DNA from: Symsagittifera roscoffensis
Taxonomy: Eukaryota; Xenacoelomorpha; Acoela; Convolutidae
NCBI RefSeq assembly: GCF_963678635.1
Contig: NC_087063.1
Location: 1,092,287-1,156,286 of the forward strand
Direction: 5' to 3'
Length of the DNA stretch: 64,000 nucleotides
Both the position numbers and the translations under genes were made by a program. Of this stretch, positions 1-12,400 are shown one piece after another. The notes beneath the pieces are model-generated. The model saw only the letters and a list, made by a program, of their open reading frames with translations. It was not told the origin of the DNA and searched no databases. Each line of letters begins with the position of its first letter. The first letter of the stretch is position 1.

Positions 1-983
1 ATTTTTAGATCTCATTTTTGAGAACAAGTCTGGCTTCGTCTTAATTAAGCGTTATCATAGTTGAATGTAAGGAAAGTTTTAGGCAGAAAATTTGATTGAA
101 AAATAATATCAGCCAGTGTGTGCTGCCGACAAACAACTGAAAAATTTTAATCTCAACTTTAGTTCTATTCAAGTCATAGACGTTTTTGTTTTCTTAAGCT
201 TTCTTTGTTACTACTGTCAATCTCTTGCTTTTGAAAATTCCCATAGTATTGTACGGAACTAGAATTTGCCATGGAAATGAGAAATTAAATCAAAAGTTAA
301 ATGGCATTTGAGCATACTATAATTTCTCGAGACATACTGACATTTGTTCATGCGGCGCGTTTTTTTTCGGTGTTCAACAATCGATGGAAGTCATATTAGT
401 GCTGAACTCTAATGATTTTCTGACTCTCCTGCCATTTGAACAAAAACGTTACTGATCATTCTGTATCAGCTAATTTTTGTAGGGCAACATTGAAAACGCA
501 ACACGAAACTTTCGAAGCATTCAAAAGTTTTTTAATGTAATTTTCAATTCATATGGTTTATCTCTAGAAAGATTTTTTTTGGTTTGCCTCACTGAGATAA
601 GGTAATAAATGCAAGATCCTTGTAAATATTGTGTAAATATTGAACTTAGTTTTTCCACTTGTTTTTAGTCTTAGCCATATAAACGGGAAAACCATGCATT
701 TCTGATGTCAAATTAATGTGGCTTTTTTTTCTGCGGATGCAAATAGGTCTTTTCTGTTTGATATTCATTCAAACTTACTTAAAAACCTTACTTAAAAACC
801 TTACTTACAGAGTTTAATGCAAGTCAATCATTGAAATGTAATCCAATTTGCTTCAAAATCGTTGATATGCAAGATTGCACAAATTTTTCTACCTCAGAGA
901 AAATAATTACTTAAAATAATCACTTGAAATCGTTATGATGTGCTTTCGATGTCGCCCAATATATTTGTTGTCAAAAATTTTAG
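1..983. other. Probable intron of the large gene, left edge
   Basis: AT-rich DNA without a convincing exon. A small tandem repeat of ACTTACTTAAAAACCTT type occurs at about 774-812. The exon at 984 begins mid-codon, so this must be intron at least near its end. Confidence 0.5.
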
Positions 984-1134
984 ATTCGATGTTCATCGAC
1001 TGTTAGAACCAGAGCTCATTATTGGATGGAAGTGTGGTTTAATGGCGCTTATCAGAGCTACGCAACCTTCAGAGGCGCATTTTGCCATCATTTCCAGCCT
1101 CTCAAAGTTAATCGCCGATGAAAATGCGTTGACG
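984..1134 (+). CDS. Exon a of the large plus-strand gene
   Basis: The acceptor TTTTAG precedes 984 and the donor GTGAGT follows 1134. The first base completes a codon begun in an upstream exon, and the exon ends in phase 0. It encodes residues 1-50 of the visible protein, alternating hydrophobic and polar residues as in a helical repeat. Confidence 0.7.
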
Positions 1135-4100
1135 GTGAGTAATTGGTCAAAGGCTTTCAAATTTTGTAGACTTGGCGCAAATATTTTTGTTCCGACCTCG
1201 TCACAAATTAACGGTTGAGAACTTTGCTGAAGGGTGGAGTTTCGTGCAATTTAAGTCGACTCCAGAAAAGCTCGCTGGGTGTCACACGTGTTATCATTTT
1301 GAAGCACTGTTGGCCGTGAAGTTTTTAACATTAATTATTGTGGCCAGAAAATTTGTGTGATACTTGCACAGAAACTGACTATCCTTGTTTATTTATACTG
1401 GGGAAAAAATTAATGTATAAGATAACTGGAAATTAAGTAAATCAAAAGAAAACCCTTGTCAATTTTTACTGATTGTTGCAGCTTTTATTTAAGCTTTGCG
1501 TTCAAACAATTCTCCACGCAGTTGAAAAGAGTTTTTCTTGGACCAAATTTTGTTTTTACTTCTATAAATCTTACGTTTTACCAATAAAGTTTGACCCGAT
1601 ATGCTTGATTGTTTCAGTTATTACGTACTGTGCAAGAGAAAAGGATCTAACATTACTAGATTTACCTAATAATTAATTTTAAAAATTTATGAGTTTATTA
1701 GTACAACCAGGTTAGAAACTTCAACATTTGAAGCAAGCTTTTTAATTACCGGTAAGCTTAATTTAAAAAAATTTCACTTGTTTTAATTAAATCAATCAAT
1801 TTCAACTACGTACAAAAATTCCATTTTATTTTACATTAAAACATTTCATGTTCAAAGGCTTTCGAAAAACTAACAGTCTCTGAAAATATAATATGTAAGC
1901 CAGAATAATTTTGCTTGCGGTAGATTTTGTTTCGACGTAAAAAGAAAGTGACTGAATTTTTGTTCTCTCGGTGTTTTTTCTCCAGATCAATTTTAACTCA
2001 ATTGTGACGCAATTTTAATGGAATCTGAAACCTATTAATATCCTAAGCTCAAAGTTAAAATGATATTTCCTTTGATAGTTTTTTAAATAAAATTATGTTG
2101 GTTTGATAATTGAGAATTTGATCAAATTGGGATAATGACGCGCGATGTTTTACGTCATATTAGGGCGTAAGCGGCCAATTAAATCATTCCAAATTCAATT
2201 GAGGCGGGTATTTAGGCTTTATAAAACTCAATTTATATGTTTTCAGACGCAAAATATGTCGTTTTAGTACTATTTGCATAGCGTGCGGAGTGATAAAAAC
2301 AAGAGAAAAACTGAAAATAAATCTTTCAAGCGATCGAAATAGTTTTGAGCGAACTTTTTTAAAGGATATTGACTCCCTGAGTTCAATGTCAAAAGATAAT
2401 TTACCTGCGAGTGTTCGGCAAAGTTCAGGTGGTTTTAAAATGGCCAGTTTTGCCATGTTCTGGGCTAATGCATGCGCTTTGAAAACTTTATTTATAGCGT
2501 TAACAGCGGAACGCTAATTATTTATGCGTGGCGAATTTACCCGCTTTCAAAATTGTTCCAAATTGAAACGAGTAAAGTTTATCGGTCAAATTAATTCTAA
2601 TTTTTTCACAACTCAAAGTTTTACACTAGCCAACGTAGTGTATTAGTATGAACCTCCTTTTTTGCTTTCTAAGTCGCAAATAAAAGTGCTCATTTGGTGG
2701 CACTTTTGCCGTAATCACGACATGTAGCTTTTGAAATTTCTTAGCATCTGTTCTATGCTTGTTGAGAGTTATGCGAACTTGGACTAGTGAGTTGAACGTG
2801 AGAGTATTTGTCGCTAGGTTACTGCTTCCAATCCGTCGCGTAGCAAAAGTTTTACTAATTTGAGACTTGTTTACTTTTTCTTATTCATTTTATAGAACTG
2901 CTTTTTTGTGGTTTTCTCGATAGTGTTTGCAAGCAAAGCACAGCTTCGCCTTTGTGTAACTTTTATTATTTGATATTTGCAGGTAGTCTCGAATTTTTTC
3001 TCTGCCAAAAATTTTCTCTAACAGTTGAAGGGGAGTCGAGACATTCTGATGTAGAGCAGTGTTGTTTATAGGTGAAGTTATAAGTTTCACTTTTTATGTG
3101 TGAATTTTTGGCTGGTTTGAATAATTGCAGTGCGATAAGTTAGAATCCTAACATTCTCCTACTTTTTGTTTAAAAACGCTTATTGAGCCAATTAGTTTGT
3201 TATTTTTAAATCAGTTGCCTGAATTTTGATGACATATTTTTAGAACCCCCTTCCTTCGTAAACAATTAATTTTGAAAGAATTTTGGTTTTTTTTTCAGGA
3301 CGAATCGCAAAGAGTAGTTTTGAGTTCGAACGAAGCTGCATGGTTTGTGGAGAGTTGGATTGTGGAATATGCCATTGCTTATATGCTTACGCATGTCGTA
3401 AAAAGTAAGAATTATTATCTATTTCTCTTTCATTTGTCGATAAACAAAAAACTTTTAAAAATGTTCAACAGGTCCTTAAGTTTGGTAAGAACTAATAGGT
3501 TTTACCCTCTTTTTAATTTTCTCACCTCTTCCAAAACAACAAAAGAGTTGTCCAAAATTGATTTTACGGGTGTTTGAATATAACATAGGTTGTTCAACTA
3601 TGTTCCTTGTACACTTTGTCAATTGATTTAAACTAGATTTTACGAGAAGTTACAATTGCATTTGGTGAAAAAGTTTGTTTTCCGAGAAAAGTTTGTTGCA
3701 ATTATTTTTTCCTGCAGTTTGTCAGAACCATTGAAAAAACATTTGATTTCTTTATAAATTACATTTTAGTTAACTTCTTTGAAGCGCTGAAAATCAAGCC
3801 TGTTTGTTTTGTGACAATTCCGATATTCTTTTTTTGTAAACTTCTTTAGCTGTATGGTCAAAATTAGAAATGGTAGGTTGGCTTCTATTTAACAGTTTTT
3901 TTGTTTTTGTAAAAGATTGGATTCTCTTCAATTTGAACAGTAGCGATCTTTAAAGATTTCGAGCTGGTTGATTGTCATCAAAAATATAAAAAACTATGTA
4001 AACTATTTTGCCATAAATTTATTTACACGTGGTAATTTTTTTGGTTTTGATGAGAAAAAAAAAGATTTTTGTCGCGTCATTCCTGTAAGTTTGGTTTTAT

Positions 4101-6390
4101 CGGCGATGAAGTCACAAACTAGATGGATTTCGCCAAATGCTTAAGACTAAGTATCATTAACTCGAGAAAGTTTTGTGGATGCTCAATTTACTTGGATAAA
4201 TTGTTGCTGTTGCATAGAAAGGGGATCACCGAAATCGGCATCTCATATACATATTTCAGAGAAACTTAAAATATAAAAAATCGCAGTCAAAAGTCAGCTA
4301 GGCTTAAGGAATGGATCTTATTTGTTCCCTTCAAGGTGAGTCTGAGTTCGATCAGTAGGACTGACAATATCTGTGTTGCAGGAGTTGTGGCGCACAATGA
4401 CACTAATCAGCCGTACGACGGACTCTTCTCCAGTGACCTGAGTGCCTTGGAGTCCTGCAACATACACCCCACGTTTGAACTACTTCACATGGTCAATTTA
4501 GCCGTGGAGCAAGTGGCCAAATCGAAGGACGACCGAATCGTAGTGACACCTGGCCTCTTCACGAAGGCTTCTGAGAGTTTGGAGAACTTGACGAAAATTT
4601 TCAAGCCTCAGATCAGATCCAGGGCAATTGTGTACTTAAATGCTTTGGTGAGTATTGGCCAGTATTTTTGTCACTTGTAGAATTCTAGTTCGTACTATTT
4701 CAGCTTTTAGTCATTCGTAGAAACTGATGTCATTATCTTTTTAGTATCAATGGACGAAGTGAAGATACTGATTTAGTTTAGGTCCCGGGGTTTTTAAGCG
4801 TTATTGAATGATGTGATTGATCATTTGTTAAGCTCGGCTGCTTTTTTCCAGAAAAAAAGGATATTTAAAACTAATTGGTATCAATAGTCATTGTCAAATT
4901 GTTGAACAACTTTGTTAATGAAAAATTTTTGATCCAAAAAGAAATCAGTTTCAATTGCAAATGGTTTCAGTGTATTCAAGAGATCGTGCATGAAGGCAAT
5001 GCTACCGACTATGAGCTCGAGAAGCGCATTAAACGACTCTTCAATCCAAAGGTATGTTCAATGAAAACATTCAATATTATCTCAAGCATGCGACATTGAT
5101 CATCTATTCAGTCCTCATGCACAAAGGCGTAAAAGCTAAGTTTCCCAGTCAATTAACAAATGCTGGATGCGTAGCATAGAAAAAATACAATTGGTATCAA
5201 AAACATTTTCGTGATGGAAAATAGCGTCGAAAAGTGTGGTCAAATATTTTTCGGCATCATAAAATTGGATCGGTTTATCAACAAATTTTTTAATATCGGT
5301 AAGGGTGGGAGAGGGAGTTTGGGTTGACGAGCTCAAGTTTTACAATAATGAACAAGAGTTATTATAGATCTGCGGCGAGGTAAGGAACACGTTTAACCAT
5401 TGCTCGCATCTTGGTAGCTTGGTCTTCATTTCTGTACTCACAAAGCCTGCAAACTAATATTTAATCTGCACGGTCAATTACACAGCTAACAGTAACAATA
5501 TACATATTAAAATTTATCATAAATTTCAAAAAATGATCCGGGAAGATTTTTTATCGTTTAACTGCATGTGTTTGATACTTTGAATGACTCGTTTAGTTCG
5601 TTAAGATGAACCGTTTTGCTCGTTTGTTCGGCGCTTTTTTCTTGCTTGCCCTGTTGTTTTTGTTCTTGTCGTTGTTGTTTTTGTTGCTGCAGTTGTAGTT
5701 GGTATTGTTGTGGCAGTTCTTGGGGGTTTACATGTATAATGCCCTCCTGTAGAAGATATTTGTAAATAAGGACATCAACAAATGAGGATCCCAAAGGTCC
5801 CACGAAGTACACCCATTGATCTTTGAAGTCCCACATGATTAAAGCAGGGGCGAAGGATCTAGCCGGATTTAAACTAGCGCCAGTGGCTCCGGCTCCGCTG
5901 AAGATGCACGCAACTACTGTGAATCCGGCAGAGTAAGCAGGCACACCCTAAAGGAATCACCCAATAATCTTAAAATGAAGATACATTATTGCAAAACATG
6001 AAAAAAAATTTTATTGCGTGGGGGGAATAAATTGCGTGGGGGGAACTATCAGGGGTTGTCGCAATTTTGGATCAATTTGCTAAATATCATTTAGTGCTGA
6101 TTTGAATTATCCGGACAAAACAAAAAAGAAATTCGTAACTTTAAACGCGTTTTTCTCAAGATTGGATTAAAAGTAAAGAGAAACAAAATGTTTAGAATTT
6201 AACCAGATTTATGGTGTTATTTTTTGCAAAATTCAGAACCAAAATTCTACCCCAAAAATGGGTAATTTTTTTTTTCGTTAATCAAGAATTAAGTTTAAAC
6301 TGCTACGTTGCTTAATGAGAAATTTATATCAGAAGGAACCTCTTACACAGCCCAACAAAGGTCTATTAGGATGGAGTCACGAGAAATCTT

Positions 6391-6460
<70 letters not shown>

Positions 6461-9400
6461 GTTTGATAGCCAAAAATGGTCGTTTTTAACAAAATACAAA
6501 TTCATTGCTTGAAAACAAACTTGAATTGAACGTTTTGGGCAAATTTTTGAGGTTATACCTTTTAAAATTTGTTTGGCTGTATAAGATGCCAACTTTTATA
6601 ATCATTAGATCAAGCGTAATTTTCGATTGACTAAAGGAAACCAAAATGACCCATTGGTGGGGTAAGGTTTTGGCGCCAAAATTCTCAAAATAAATTGCAT
6701 CATAATAATTCTGGTAAACATCTATGCAACTTTGGTTTTCATATTTTATTGTCTTATCTCAACCCAATAGTTTAAAAGTTTCAAATTTTGTCCAGATAAT
6801 TTAAATCAGCATTTGGCGGGTAATTGAACGAATTAGGCGTGTAAACGAATAATTAATTTACAACTTGCTTGTTCTAAAGTCGAACGAAAATAAGACCAAC
6901 TGATATAATTACCCTTGCGATAAGCAAGGGTATTGCAACCGGGTATTAGACTTTTTTCCCGTAAACAACTTTGTCCACACTCATCTGGACGTCTGGACTA
7001 TTCTCTACCTTGTTTCATAGTATTCAAATTTCTTAGCGTTCCTGGCCAACTTAGCGTATGCTTGGCCAACAAATATGTCTGAGACGGCGAAGGACCTGGG
7101 TTCGATTTTCACCAAGAACTGTTTTTTTTTTCACACGGGATTAGTTCTGTTTCGAAAAAATTGTCGGCCAATTTGTCTGCTTATCTTTTGTCGGCTTAGT
7201 TGTCACATCTTGGAATTGTTTTTTTTTACGCGCTTTGTTAATGTTGTTTTAAGTGTTTGATTTAAGCCTACATTTTGTATTTTAACTTACCTTGTCTTCA
7301 TGTTTCCTTCTTTTTTTGTTTCACTAAAAATTCCTCGGCCAAAATTTTTTCGGCCAATTTTTTCATCAGCTTAATGACCTACTAATTTTGGGACGTTTCA
7401 AGATCAACACAATTTTAGCACTCGCCTCCGCACTTTTCAAGTTGGCTGTATGTTTACCAAACTGTTTGTTGATATTTCATTTTTTTTTGTTTTGGAAAAT
7501 TTTTTTACTTTTTGCAAAAAGTTTTTTTTTCTCAGAAATTTCTGATTTTTTTTAAATCAGAAAAGTAGTATCATTTAAAAGATCGCTTATTCATCTGTGT
7601 GCCTACATAAAACCCTAGAGTCTTTTTTACTCTACCCCGCTGACTACAGCCTTCGAAAAAGTGTGGGGGAATATTTGACCCATATTTTGACTTTTTTTGT
7701 TTTCTCGAAAACTACCACTCTCAAATATAATTTTAACTTTGTCATTTTTTTTGTCAAATTTTTGACATAGTGTCAACCGTTTTGTGAATTTTTTCGATTT
7801 TTCTCGAAAACTAACCTCTCAAATCCGATATTGTGGGCTCAAGGAGACAACGGGTACAGTTTTTATGACAGTTTTTTTTTAATGATTTTGTCTTTTCTCA
7901 AAAACTACTCTTCCAAATTTGATATTGGGGTTCAATGAGATAACGGGTGGTGGCAAGCTCCCCTGCATTAGCGAACACTAACATAAAATTTTACACAATA
8001 ATTTATCGCCCCCTGAAATTTTTGTTTTTTGACCGTTTTCTTAAACTTTTTGAATATTCTCGAAAACTACCCGGCCATACCTGAGATTTTAAGTTCAATT
8101 CTCAGAACAGGTTTTGGAAAAGTTCATTTGCTAATGCGACTTCGCACAAATTTCTGACTGTCAAAATTTTGCCCCTCGGAAAAGTAAAATTTTTGATTTT
8201 TTGTGACAGTTTTCGACTTTTCTCAAAAATTGCGTGAATAACGTTTCTGCATAATTTTTTCACACAAATCTATGATTTTCGGAGTCGTCAAAATTTTGAT
8301 TTGTTGACCGTTTTTTTATTTTTCTCGGTAAATATCCTGCCAAATCTGATATGAAAGCTTTAATCGAATGAATTGGTTGTTGAAAGCCCATTTTTCAAAT
8401 TAGCTATGCCCATTTTGTTTTTATGAAAAGTTATGGCCTTCAAACAAGTCAAATTTTTGAATCTTCAACAGTGGAAGCTTATTGACTTTACGCGAAAACT
8501 ACCGATCCAATTCTCAGGTTATGTACAATCGAGAAACCTAGCTTAGAAAATTTTCTCTGCTGAAGCGGCCATAATCTGCTATGTGCAGAAAAACATTATG
8601 GATTTTGGAAATTTTGAACGTTTTCTAGAACTTTCGACCGTTTTTAGAAACTTTTTGTTATGAAGAAATGTTATCTTCTTGGGAAATTTGATCATCTCAA
8701 AATTTCCTACTCATCTCACTTATTTTAGAAGAAAAACACTTATGTTTTAGGCAAAATTCAATTTTTGAAATCACACTTTTCGTGCCGCATAAGTATAGCA
8801 AATTCATTCAATATCAAAGACTATCTCCAGTTTTAGCTGGCCCCTAGTTTTCCACATCTAAATTTTTTCGACTTATATTTTTTTAATGTTTGTTTTGTAT
8901 CGCAAGTGGTGCGAAGCTCCGCTTTGCCTCTGCGTAAATAGTGATTCTTTATTCGGCGAATAGTTGTCTTTTAATTGGGTGTCCGTTTTTGCTTTGTTTG
9001 CTCTACTGTCTCTCATAATTGTCTATCAAGTTTGCTGTCTTGATCTGACCCGTCTCCTTGTCATTAACACTTTTTGCAATTTAATGCAAACTAGTTTTTT
9101 ATTTACGCCTCTTAAAAGCGACGTATTTTGTTTCTAACATTCAGGGTATAAACTGTTTTGCATATAAATTCCAATGGTTACCTTCAGACCCCCTTCCCCA
9201 ATATTGTAGAGCTCAATTTTATTAGGGGGTGTGATCTACGGAGAAGTCGATTTGTGTTGCGGGGGTCTCGAATTAGAACGAATTGAGTATATTGGAACGA
9301 AATAATAGTTTTGTCACAATACTTGCCTGTTTCGTTCAGTGCAATTTATTTAAAGACGTTCTATGACATTTGGCGAAACGTAGTAACTATTTGATTTTGA

Positions 9401-12400
9401 TGGTTCACGGTTGAGTTGGTTACCTCAAATTCTCTGTTTGGATTGTTCTCTGTGAGCAGCAGAATGGCGAGTACCAATAGGGTGGTGATAGTGACCTCCC
9501 ATGCCACTGCTTGGTATAGGTTGAGAGAAGGGTTCACCTTCGTCATCCCCAGACTAGTCTTGTCTACCCATTCACGCGGAGATAGCAAGTACAAATAGCC
9601 AGTGCCTGCAGCGCCACCTAATAAATGCAAAATACATGGATTAACTTTCTAAAGAGTCAATGAACGATGTGAAGACACTAATGTAGGTCGTGTTTTTTTG
9701 ACATATGTGAAGTTGACAATAGATTCAAATTCGATTCTCACTCACATGGGGGATGAAAATTTAATCATAATCTTTTCGAGACACCGTTGCTCCAAAATTT
9801 TGAATGAACTTCAAAAGTTTTGACTCAGAGTGAAAATGTTGCCAAAACTTGTGAAGTCAGCAATAGATTCGACAAAACTGATCAAAGTAAGTTAATTGAA
9901 CGAATCTGATTGGTTAGTCTAAGCCTGGATGAAAATTTCATGTAAAAAGCTCAGGAAAAATTAAAGCGATGAATTTTTAGAGCAAGGTTAAAAATTTGAC
10001 CTAATTTGGATTCCAAAATGTTTGTTTTGAATAATAAATTTCGAAAGTTCAATTTTTAAGTCGAATAAAAGTTTTTAATTGTTCTTAACTGAGTAAAAGC
10101 GTGTATTTTTGTAATTTTCTTTGAAGTAAAACTGTAAAAAGTGAATTTGTAGCTGACTTCATTTTTTCCAGCAACACATATTTTGAGTCTTATTTTTTTA
10201 AAGATTCATGAAGGTAGTGAATACTCTTTAATAGGTCGTGGTGATTATTTATTAATTTTTTTTATAATAATAATAGTAGTTTACGCTAAAATATGATTTT
10301 TCGCGGTAGGGTTTTTGATTCTTAATGTTCAATTCATTTCTTTTGTTAAAAGGAAGGCAAACTCCTCTACCGAACAGCATAAGTGGGATCTTACAGGGGA
10401 TCTTTGTGAACAATTCGGCGACTAGATATGACTGAGAACAGGGCGATTCCCTTTTACTGCAACGATTGAAATTTCACCGCTAAGTATTACTGTTGATGAA
10501 AAATAAAAAGGGTTTATCAAGAACAGGAGTTACCTGCCATTTGTGCGATAGAGTAGAGAAACGCATGAATGGGGTGGATCCTTCCCATCAGCGCCAGTGC
10601 TAGAGTCACTGCTGGGTTGATGTGGCACCCGGAAGTGGGTCCAATTAGGTGCACTAGGGCCACGATAACACTAAAGAAACCAAACGCCGGAACTAGTATG
10701 TCATCCATGTGCGGCGAATTGGCACTCAGTAGTATTGAAGATGTACCAAAGAACATTAGTACGAATGTGCCCAAAAACTCGCACAAAATTTCTTTAAAAA
10801 GGTTCATTTGAAGTGTATTTGTCCGGATGATATGAACAGTTTTTTAAATAAAAGAGGTTTTTACTGTTCAGATGCTTTGGTGGCTCAAGTTAAGGCCAGA
10901 CTACTTGAATTGAGTCTACTGTAGATTTAAGAATTTTATCATTTAGAAAGTGATTGTGAAAAAGAATAATTACGCTGCACTTTTGAATGCATAAAAACAA
11001 TTTTATCTATAAAAAGCTATTAATGTGAATGCAAAATCTTCTAGATAAAAAAATCCGATAACTGCTGATTCGATTTGCGGTTCAATTTCAATGACGAAAT
11101 AGGTAACATGTACACGGAAGCTTGCATGCATATCCGGTTAACGGCAATTCTTGGGAATTGATCGAGGCGTATGTTGTATAGTCTTTATTACTAGGACTAT
11201 AAAAATAGATTGTTCGCTATGGCAATTATGCGTCTGCAGAAGCTAAACTCGAATTGTGTTTGGCAGAGTTTTCCCCCTGCTTGTTTGGTGGTCAGTTCTA
11301 TCCAGACAATTCAGAGCGAAATGGAGTAAAAGATCCTAAATTGGCTGAAAATTTTCTCTTTGTCTCAAAGTTCAAGAGTTTTTAATGGAAAAATTGGATA
11401 ACATAATGCAAATGGAAGCTCAACAATCAGCTTATCGACAGCTTTAAATGCAGAAATTGTTATCGGATAAAAACTAGAAACAAGATAGAAGTTTTGTTCC
11501 AATTTTGTGAAATGTAATTTTCATGTTTAGCATAGTGTTTAAGAGTCGATGAACGTAGTGATTTTTGTATAGGTTGCGATGATTTTTAGTTTTTTCAAGA
11601 ATTTCTTAATTGTTGTTCACTTTTAAGTTTGATTTTTCAAGGTGTGACCTTTGATTTTTCAATTTCAATTCATTTTTTTTTGTTAAAAGGAAGACAAACT
11701 CAATTATCGAACTGCTAAAGTACAAAAAAAGTCTCAAAAAAACGTGATCGACTTCTAAATTTCTAGGTTATTTTTATTCAATAATTGTCGATCATAGGTT
11801 GTTCTTCAAATTCAAAGAGCTTTAAGGCCCTTTATTTTTGAGGCCGTAAAAACGAATTTTGCAAAATGTGGGATTCACCATGTCGCTAAGTTTAAGGTTT
11901 TTCAACCTTATTTTTGCATGTTTAACGAAAGAACGTCAGGCTTAAGCTATATCGTATATTGCAATGGTTAAGATTTTTTTTCGATTTTCCAGTTTGAATT
12001 CGGTCTCTATTCCACCAAGTTTAGAATAAGGAGCCGAATAGTGGGATGTTGTCAGGGTTCTACCTCCAAATATGACTACTCAAATATTTGTAATTTTCGA
12101 GATTTGATGTTTTTAGTGTTTTTATAAGAAAATTTTCGGACATAAAATTTCAGTTTCACAAAATTTGAAATTCTCAATTATGTCGTTGGATAATGTGAGG
12201 GTGCTTCAGGAGTTGCAAGTTTTGCGTTCAAATGCGACTGCTCAAGTAATTTAAGTTTCCGCGATGTGACGTGTTTTTGATTTTTTCAGAAGTTTTCAAA
12301 TAACTTACCTGCAAAAATTTCAAAATTTGAAACGCCTAATTTGATGAAGAGGCAACCTTATTGACTTTTCAAATGAAATGGAAAAACCAAGATTCAAACA

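Larger units (their letters stand above)
6909..8940 (+). mobile_element. Dispersed tRNA-derived repeat, long copy A
   Basis: It begins with a hairpin (ACCCTTGC..GCAAGGGT, 6911-6931) followed by a conserved stretch ending CTTTTTTCCCGT. A tRNA-like block with B-box GGTTCGATTTT lies at 7099-7109. A shared tract with TTTGTCGGCTTAGTTG is at about 7186. It ends with a hairpin motif (GCGAAGC..GCTTTGC, about 8898-8940). The middle (7600-8660) is filled by the degenerate tandem repeat annotated separately. The tRNA-like boxes suggest a SINE; the hairpin ends are unusual for one. Limits are inferred from comparison with other copies in the window. Confidence 0.6.
5948..9423 (-). other. Second intron of the aquaporin gene
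   Basis: A 3.5-kb intron between phase-0 ends, filled by an (AT)32 tract and a 2-kb dispersed repeat with internal degenerate tandem units. A short direct repeat of ATTGCGTGGGGGGAA occurs at about 6013-6045. Confidence 0.75.
9618..10533 (-). other. First intron of the aquaporin gene
   Basis: A 916-base intron between a GTAACT donor and a TTATTAG acceptor. It holds two copies of the 45-bp dispersed motif (about 9652 and 10201). Confidence 0.75.

Noticed and set aside
2184-3090. Open frames of 66-90 codons on both strands
   Set aside because: Intronic, overlapping in opposite directions, no splice consensus or recognisable protein.
6315-6592. Open frames with long Ile-Tyr runs on both strands
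   Set aside because: They are translations of the (AT)32 tract.
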